A stretch of 64,000 nucleotides of DNA from Lyngbya sp. PCC 8106 (GTDB taxonomy: Bacteria; Cyanobacteriota; Cyanobacteriia; Cyanobacteriales; Microcoleaceae), in assembly GCF_000169095.1 (NCBI RefSeq), contig NZ_AAVU01000027.1:27897-91896 (forward strand), given 5' to 3'. A model generated the notes under the pieces. It was not told the origin of the DNA and ran no database searches. It saw nothing but the letters and a program-made list of their open reading frames with translations. Positions 59,126 through 64,000 of this stretch are shown here, piece by piece. Position 1 is the stretch's first letter; the number at the start of each line of letters is the position of its first letter. Both the position numbers and the translations under genes were made by a program.

Positions 59126-59860
59126 ATGTCAGAAATGCCATCAATTCACGAGAAGCTGAAAACGGTTTGGAAAAATGTCGATAATATCTTTTTACCTAAT
59201 GACTCTTGGTGGAGTGATGATTATAAATGTCATAAAATTCAAGAAAAGTTGTCGAACTTCAACCCCGAACACGAAAAAACATCTGAACATATTGATCTAG
59301 TCTATAAAGTTCTCAGTCGGGGTGTCAATCTTACTCAAGCCGCAATTGATTGGGAACATCCAGTCATTGGTTCCCAGAGAAATTTAACAGGTAAGGCAAG
59401 AGGAATTCAATGGCGATTGGTAATCGCTTACAGTGGATTTGAAATTACAACCAAAGGGTTAATTAATAAATTAGAAGGTCAACTCAAGCCAGAGGATTTT
59501 AAATCGCTAATTAATAAATCTCAATCTAATCTTCACACTTACTCACCATTAAATCCACCAGCTTATGATAGTAGTAAAAGTTTGAAAAAGTGGTTAAGTA
59601 AAGAAGAAGAATCAATTGCAAAATTTCTAGGCTTGAGATCCAAGGATATACACGTGATCAAAGATTGGATGTTTGAGTCTCATCCCATTCAGACCTGGGA
59701 AGATGCGTTCTTTCTCGCTAAAGCTTTTAGAAATTGTACAACTCATGGATTTCTGGTTCCTCGTAAAGTGCAAGATTGGAAGCTGAAGCCAATTTTCAAG
59801 GTGTTGACGGAGAATTTAGCAGAAATTTTGATTGCAGCCTTAGAAAAAATAGAGTCTTGA
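59126..59860 (+). CDS. Hypothetical protein
   Basis: A 244-residue soluble, helix-rich protein (EKLKTVWKNVDNIFLPNDSWWSDDYKCHKIQEKL; WEDAFFLAKAFRNCTTHGFLVPRKVQDWKL). It lacks membrane segments and recognisable catalytic motifs. The FRNCTTHG segment resembles HEPN-like or apea-like helical domains, where R-x(4-6)-H is characteristic, but the match is loose. It is the only gene between the HIP1 terminator and a 507-base stretch (59861-60367) that holds no gene. Confidence 0.65.
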   Translation: MSEMPSIHEKLKTVWKNVDNIFLPNDSWWSDDYKCHKIQEKLSNFNPEHEKTSEHIDLVYKVLSRGVNLTQAAIDWEHPVIGSQRNLTGKARGIQWRLVIAYSGFEITTKGLINKLEGQLKPEDFKSLINKSQSNLHTYSPLNPPAYDSSKSLKKWLSKEEESIAKFLGLRSKDIHVIKDWMFESHPIQTWEDAFFLAKAFRNCTTHGFLVPRKVQDWKLKPIFKVLTENLAEILIAALEKIES

Positions 59861-60198
59861 GTACATCTAAAAAAAGATCTTGACAACCTTTGGCTTAATC
59901 CTGTATATTTAAAATGTTAATTTTAAACTCTGCTGTCCGTAAGGGTTGTGACTCAGAAAGTTAAGTCTATATCGGTACACCGATAACTAGGTTTTGCTTT
60001 CTTGGTGGCAACGACAGTATGGATATCCGAGTTTAAAATTTTCCCCACTTCAAGCGTTAAAGAGGCTGTAGATTAACTGAAGACAGCCCTAGTAAAGTTT
60101 AAATCAACAATCTATAGATCATTAAGTATTATTGGGTTTTGTGCGTTAATCCAATCTAGATTGAAATCAGGTTTATAATTGTTCTATTTTGTGCATCT

Positions 60199-60221
60199 GT
60201 AGGGGTGCAAGGCTTGCGCCC
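60199..60221. repeat. Small palindromic repeat (GTAGGGG-GCAAG-CTTGC type)
   Basis: GTAGGGGTGCAAG-g-CTTGCGCCC is a degenerate palindrome of a kind common in cyanobacterial intergenic DNA. It lies alone in the gap 59861-60367. Confidence 0.55.
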
Positions 60222-60367
60222 TGACTGTCATCCTGACTCTGGATAAATTTTTGGTTACTGTAAAACATTATTTTAACCTAAAATTGTGATAATTTTAACG
60301 AAAATTTTTGGGGAGTATTGAGCAAAATAGGAAAGACGTTTTGACTAAAAAAGAATTAACCGATTCC

Positions 60368-61042
60368 ATGAGTTCTAACCAATCTTCCGATCTTCCCCTG
60401 TGGGTTAATGACCGAGAAACCGTAATTGCTAACGATACCGGAGTTGAATGGCGAGGCGGAGAACGACCCGACTATTCTCATACCAATCAATATCTCTACA
60501 AAGAAAGTCAATACAATCATCCCCCCGCATCTTTAGCTGCAATTGCTGAAAATTTAGTCCGAACTTTTGAGTTAGAAGCCACAAATAAAGTTAACCCTCA
60601 ACAGTGGTTATCAATTGTTCAAGATCAGTTTAGAATGAGAGCCAATGGCGGGCCAGAATACACCGCAGAAGATGTTTCCCGAGCCGGAACTTATAATTTA
60701 TTTATGGGAGAAACAGAACATTACAGTTCAGCAGCAGAAAGCTTTGAATCTTCTTTTCAAGTGTTTCATAAAGCCTTTCCAAATGGTTTTCTTTGGGAAG
60801 TTACAGAAGTCTTAGCAGGGCCTCCAAATGTTACATTTAAGTGGCGCCATTGGGGAACCTTTAACGGCCCCTTCAAAGACCATACACCCACCGGAGAAAC
60901 CCTAGAAATTGTTGGGATGAGTATTGCTCGAGTGACGGAAGATTTAAAAATAGTTTCTTTAGAACATTTTTTTGATAATAGTGCATTTCTGCAAAAACTA
61001 ACAAGCGGTTGTCCGTTCCACGCTCAACAGTCCTCTGATTAA
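60368..61042 (+). CDS. SnoaL-like (NTF2-fold) ester cyclase-type protein
   Basis: A 224-residue protein from ATG 60368 (an in-frame start further upstream is less likely). After an N-terminal region (LWVNDRETVIANDTGVEWRGGERPDYS), residues about 65-215 show the NTF2/SnoaL pattern: ENLVRTFELEATNKV, SSFQVFHKAFPNGFLWEVTEVLAG, NVTFKWRHWGTFNGPF, GETLEIVGMSIARV and IVSLEHFFDN. Proteins of this fold are cyclases, hydrolases or binding proteins; the exact function is open. Confidence 0.75.
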   Translation: MSSNQSSDLPLWVNDRETVIANDTGVEWRGGERPDYSHTNQYLYKESQYNHPPASLAAIAENLVRTFELEATNKVNPQQWLSIVQDQFRMRANGGPEYTAEDVSRAGTYNLFMGETEHYSSAAESFESSFQVFHKAFPNGFLWEVTEVLAGPPNVTFKWRHWGTFNGPFKDHTPTGETLEIVGMSIARVTEDLKIVSLEHFFDNSAFLQKLTSGCPFHAQQSSD

Positions 61043-61074
61043 ACTCGACAAAATCTCCCCCGTTTGCGATAATT

Positions 61075-61878
61075 ATGAGTTGGAAGATCAACCAACCTAT
61101 AGTTACAAATTTGAGTTCTAACGCACCCGTTAATCCCCAACTCCAGTTAAACAATGTTTCTCTGCAATCAAAAATCGGTTTTCAGCCGATCTTGCAAGAG
61201 ATTTCGCTAGAGGTACAACCGGGCGATCGCATTGCTTTGATTGGAATTTCGGGGGCGGGAAAAACTTCACTCTTGCGGTTATTAAATCGCTTAAATAGTC
61301 CCTCAAACGGGGAGATATTTTTTGAAGGACAAAATTACACACAGATTCCGGTTGTTCAACTCCGACAACAAATCACCTTCGTTTTATCCGACGCTAAACT
61401 ATTAGGAATGACGGTGCGAGAGGCGATCATCTATCCTCTCCAGTTACGGGGTTTATCTGAGCATGATATTAGTCAACGGTTAACCCAATGGACAGAACGT
61501 TTAGAGATTCCCTCTGATTGGTTAAATCGAACAGAAGTGCAATTGTCAACAGGACAACGCCAAAAAATAGCGATCACCCGGGCTTTAGTGATTCAACCCC
61601 AAATTTTATTACTGGATGAACCGATCACGGCGTTAGATGTTGCTAGTCAGAAAAAGATACTCAATATTTTACAAACATTAAGCAGCGATGGGATGACCGT
61701 GATTTTTGCGACTCATCACCTCGATCTGATTCAAGACTGGGGAAATCGATTATGGTATTTATTGCAAGGAAAATTAGTTCAAGATGATCTGACTCGACAG
61801 GTAGACTGGCAAGCTTTAAAACAGCAATTTACTATCACTCAACAACAGGATATCCAGGAATGGGAATCTGAGGATTAA
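61075..61878 (+). CDS. ABC transporter ATP-binding protein
   Basis: A 267-residue ATPase. Walker A GISGAGKTS is at about 57-65, the Q-loop is near QQITFVLSD, the ABC signature is LSTGQRQKIAITRAL (about 160-174), Walker B ILLLDEP follows, and the switch His is in ATHHLDLIQ. It resembles the FetA/YbbL and phosphate-type ATPases, but no permease gene is adjacent, so the substrate is unknown. It is 32 bases downstream of the SnoaL-like gene and probably cotranscribed with it. Confidence 0.85.
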   Translation: MSWKINQPIVTNLSSNAPVNPQLQLNNVSLQSKIGFQPILQEISLEVQPGDRIALIGISGAGKTSLLRLLNRLNSPSNGEIFFEGQNYTQIPVVQLRQQITFVLSDAKLLGMTVREAIIYPLQLRGLSEHDISQRLTQWTERLEIPSDWLNRTEVQLSTGQRQKIAITRALVIQPQILLLDEPITALDVASQKKILNILQTLSSDGMTVIFATHHLDLIQDWGNRLWYLLQGKLVQDDLTRQVDWQALKQQFTITQQQDIQEWESED

Positions 61879-61910
61879 TGATATTCTACTCACTGTTCAA
61901 GCAACTCAAA

Positions 61911-62660
61911 TTAACTGCTGGCTCTCACGGGTATTGTGGGAGGTTTGCTATTCATCCGAGGATTCCAAGAATCAGGCTTTAGCATTTCCAAATTGAGCCG
62001 ATACCCTACATTTCGTACAGTTTGAATCAGAATGGGTTGGCGAGGGTCTACTTCCACTTTTTTTCGCAATGATAAAACGTGAGTATCAATGGTACGCGGA
62101 TTATCAATCGAGTCAGGCCAAGCCCGTCGCAGCAGTTCTGAACGACTCAGAGGTTCTCCATCCGCTTGAGCTAAAACATACAGTAAGCTATATTCTTGAG
62201 GGGTTAATTCAATCAGTTGTCCGCGTAGTCTTACCCGACGCTGCACTAAATCAATTTTGAGAATACCATAGTCTAAACTCGCAGGAGGAGCAGCAGTATG
62301 AGTGCGTCGCATCAGAGCTTCAGTCCGAGCTAAAAACTCTTGCATTCCAAAAGGTTTTGTTAAATAATCATCAGCCCCCGCTTTCAAACCTCGGACAATA
62401 TCAGCCTCTGTTTTCCGAGAAGACAGCATGAGAATCAATGACTGTTGCTGTCGGAGCCAACGACAAAATTCTAAAGCGTTTCCCCCAGGCAATTCAACAT
62501 CGAGAATGACCAAATTGGGTTGATGAGTATGGAATATCTCTCTGGCATGGTGAAAATCGGCTGACTGCCAAACGGAGTAGCCAACTTGTTGTAAATGCCA
62601 ACCCAACAGTGATCTTAAATGAGGATTTCCTTCAATAATAGAAATGCAAACAGATCCCAC
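61911..62660 (-). CDS. OmpR-family response regulator, NblR-like
   Basis: A 249-residue regulator. The receiver domain has SIIEGNPHLRSLLGWHLQQVGY (1-25) and the acceptor Asp in LVILDVELPGG (about 52), with K104-type DYLTKPFG. The second domain is an OmpR-type winged helix: IELTPQEYSLLYVLAQADGEPLSRSELLRRAWPDSIDNPRTIDTHVLSLRKKV. In the receiver the acidic pair is IEGN rather than the usual DD, as in atypical cyanobacterial regulators such as NblR, which triggers phycobilisome breakdown. The LLGWHLQQ segment also fits NblR. An nblA gene is in the same window at 26.5 kb. The assignment is moderate. Confidence 0.82.
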   Translation of the reverse strand: MGSVCISIIEGNPHLRSLLGWHLQQVGYSVWQSADFHHAREIFHTHQPNLVILDVELPGGNALEFCRWLRQQQSLILMLSSRKTEADIVRGLKAGADDYLTKPFGMQEFLARTEALMRRTHTAAPPASLDYGILKIDLVQRRVRLRGQLIELTPQEYSLLYVLAQADGEPLSRSELLRRAWPDSIDNPRTIDTHVLSLRKKVEVDPRQPILIQTVRNVGYRLNLEMLKPDSWNPRMNSKPPTIPVRASS

Positions 62661-63259
62661 GAGTGTTCAGTTATCCTTATTATTATTGGATTACAGGTTA
62701 ACAGAGCCAATCCGATATATTTTGTAACCGATGCTACCCTCAATCAAGTTCTTATTTATCCGGGAACTTTTTGTATTTTATGTCGCGTAAATAACATTAT
62801 TCGGATCTGAACCGATTGAGTGAGAATCAGACTCTTGACAGACAGGTTATGATCAAAATAGAAAGACTCAATCAACCGGAGTCGGTTAACCTCTCCTTTT
62901 AATTATTGAGTTGTGAACCCTTTTAAAGTCTAACTTAACTCGTATCTATCGAGTGTTTTGCCTTTCTCACTGATTATTGGAGTGAACAAGTAGAGTTGAA
63001 CTGACTAAATAGCTTATAGCACAACTCTCCGATTGAGATTGATGAGGCTCACGCTTGATGCTTCGGTGTCGAGGAGATGAATCCATTCAAGAGCTTCACA
63101 TCTAAGGGTAATTCCCCCGATACTGAGAAGATTGAGCTAAAATCTAAAATCTAAAAGGCTTGGATGAAGGAAATTGGCCCAAAATGAGGAAAATCTCCTG
63201 TTAAATCGTCCATTCCTATGATTAACTCTCTGGCCACATTCTAAAATACACTGTTAACT

Positions 63260-63514
63260 ATGCTGCAAGACGCTCTTACTATTCGCCACTATCAAAAGCT
63301 GACCGACTCCCTAGTCGAAATGTGGAATCGTGGTTATCGCTATGATGATTTAAGAATGTATATCGATGGTTACTTAGCGGCTCTGAGACATTCCAGCGTC
63401 TTAGAACCCCATTTAGTGCATCGTTTAGAGGAAGAAACGTTTCGATATCTCAATGACCCCTCTAACTTTGAGATGGCGATGCCGATGGTCCAGCCTGAAG
63501 TTGACTACTATTAG
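63260..63514 (+). CDS. DUF6761 family protein
   Basis: An 84-residue protein (ALTIRHYQKLTDSLVEMWNRGYRYDDLRMYIDGYLAALRHSSVLEPHLVHRLEEETFRYL), a conserved cyanobacterial type. Function unknown. The 599-base region before it (62661-63259) shows no clear gene or RNA; it contains a TTGACA at 62836 but no good -10 box. Confidence 0.85.
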   Translation: MLQDALTIRHYQKLTDSLVEMWNRGYRYDDLRMYIDGYLAALRHSSVLEPHLVHRLEEETFRYLNDPSNFEMAMPMVQPEVDYY

Positions 63515-63526
63515 TTAGGCTAGTAT

Positions 63527-63594
63527 GAGTCTGAGGATTTTCCGAGATGATCTCAGACTCAGTGAAGCCGACTCTTGAAGGGCGGGAGTCGGCT
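63527..63594 (+). terminator. Two tandem hairpins between the DUF6761 and glutaredoxin genes
   Basis: GAGTCTGAG (63527-63535) pairs with CTCAGACTC (63552-63560), and AGCCGACTC (63566-63574) pairs with GAGTCGGCT (63586-63594), nine perfect pairs each. They lie between convergent genes and probably terminate one or both, although no long T-run follows. Confidence 0.6.
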
Positions 63595-63642
63595 CAGAAG
63601 GTACAGGCTACCTACAAATGTGAAACAGCTATTTAGTTCGCC

Positions 63643-63966
63643 TTATGATGCGAAAGCCACCTCAACCATTTGTTGTAACTCGCCCTTTTGATACAGTTCG
63701 ATCACCACATCTGATCCGCCAACAAATTCACCATTGATATAAACTTGGGGAATCGTGGGCCAACTTGAGTATTCTTTGATTCCTTGACGAATATCAGGAT
63801 CTTCTAAGACATCACAAGTTTCAAAGGGAACACCTAAGCTATTTAAAATCCCTACAACATTGTTAGAGAAGCCACACATTGGCATCAACTTAGTGCCTTT
63901 GATAAACACGAAAATTTTCTGGCTATTGACCAAGTTGTCAATTCTAGCTTGCAGTTCTGGAGTCAT
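63643..63966 (-). CDS. grxD: Monothiol glutaredoxin (Grx4/GrxD family)
   Basis: A 107-residue protein from ATG 63966 with the monothiol active site MPMCGFSNNVV (CGFS), the glutathione-binding WPTIPQVYINGEFVGGSDV, and the KGTKLMP lysine. CGFS glutaredoxins carry [2Fe-2S] clusters and usually pair with BolA, which often lies next to them; that partner would be outside the window. The frame could be extended upstream to a TTG, but the ATG fits the family. Confidence 0.93.
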   Translation of the reverse strand: MTPELQARIDNLVNSQKIFVFIKGTKLMPMCGFSNNVVGILNSLGVPFETCDVLEDPDIRQGIKEYSSWPTIPQVYINGEFVGGSDVVIELYQKGELQQMVEVAFAS

Positions 63967-64000
63967 TGTTTTTCCTGAAGTAGCTGAGAGCAATCGTTTT

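Noticed and set aside
62836..62870. Promoter upstream of DUF6761
   Set aside because: TTGACA is present but no acceptable -10 box at 16-18 bases spacing.
1..64000. CRISPR arrays, rRNA genes, tmRNA, RNase P RNA
   Set aside because: I looked for regularly spaced direct repeats and for characteristic conserved words and saw none.

Overview
The window looks like chromosome of a filamentous, probably non-heterocystous (Oscillatoriales-type) cyanobacterium. Direct evidence is the frequent HIP1 octamer GCGATCGC, moderate to low GC, and a typical cyanobacterial gene set: SasA, a high-light-inducible protein, NblA, BicA, Psb32, DUF760, DUF1830, phytol kinase, and FtsQ-FtsZ. The order-level placement is inference from gene content and mobile-element style; no rRNA is present to fix it.

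Layout. 1-2.3 kb: a tnpB running off the left edge, then a group 2 sigma factor. 2.6-5.5 kb: a DUF760 gene, then a heavily damaged mutY split by a complete TnpB-only IS. 5.5-9 kb: SasA (circadian output kinase), a DUF2079 membrane protein, and a small antitoxin-like gene. 9.27-11.4 kb: a leftward array of 11 recognisable tRNA genes plus tRNA fragments, with a phage-like gene inside it and a candidate promoter at its right end. 11.5-17.5 kb: cytochrome b561-like protein, phytol kinase, a type II restriction-modification pair, NurA and a HAD hydrolase. 17.6-23.1 kb: HLIP, a MerR regulator, a CHASE2/GGDEF/EAL phosphodiesterase and dapB. 23.1-25.6 kb: a full group II intron with an RT-maturase-HNH protein. 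25.7-29.4 kb: a membrane protein, nblA, a second complete TnpB element, cobH and a non-autonomous IS200/IS605-type element. 29.4-37.4 kb: Psb32, a 1,795-residue STAND/WD40 protein and a second ATPase. 37.6-40.8 kb: ftsQ, ftsZ, thiD. 40.8-45.98 kb: comFB, an IS remnant, an orphan dndE, PHP, DCC and NYN proteins, and rnc. 46-52.9 kb: a LysR regulator divergent from bicA and two cation/proton antiporters, a bicarbonate/sodium module. 52.9-55.8 kb: a methyltransferase with a truncated partner gene and four copies of a palindromic repeat. 55.8-64 kb: radical SAM protein, DUF1830, several hypotheticals, an ABC ATPase, an NblR-like response regulator, DUF6761 and a monothiol glutaredoxin.

Genes that appear to work together: LysR-BicA-Na+/H+ antiporters (HCO3-/Na+ symport with Na+ extrusion); FtsQ-FtsZ (division); the R-M pair with NurA (DNA cleavage, protection and repair); the WD40-STAND protein with the neighbouring ATPase (possible signalling or defence pair, inference); and NblA with an NblR-like regulator elsewhere in the window (phycobilisome turnover).

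The most unusual points are the tRNA array with its phage-like gene and operator-like promoter, the multiply broken mutY, the orphan dndE beside an IS remnant, the STAND/ATPase pair, and a palindromic repeat that has truncated a putative restriction gene. No searches or folding programs were run; all family calls are by recognition of motifs in the translated sequence.
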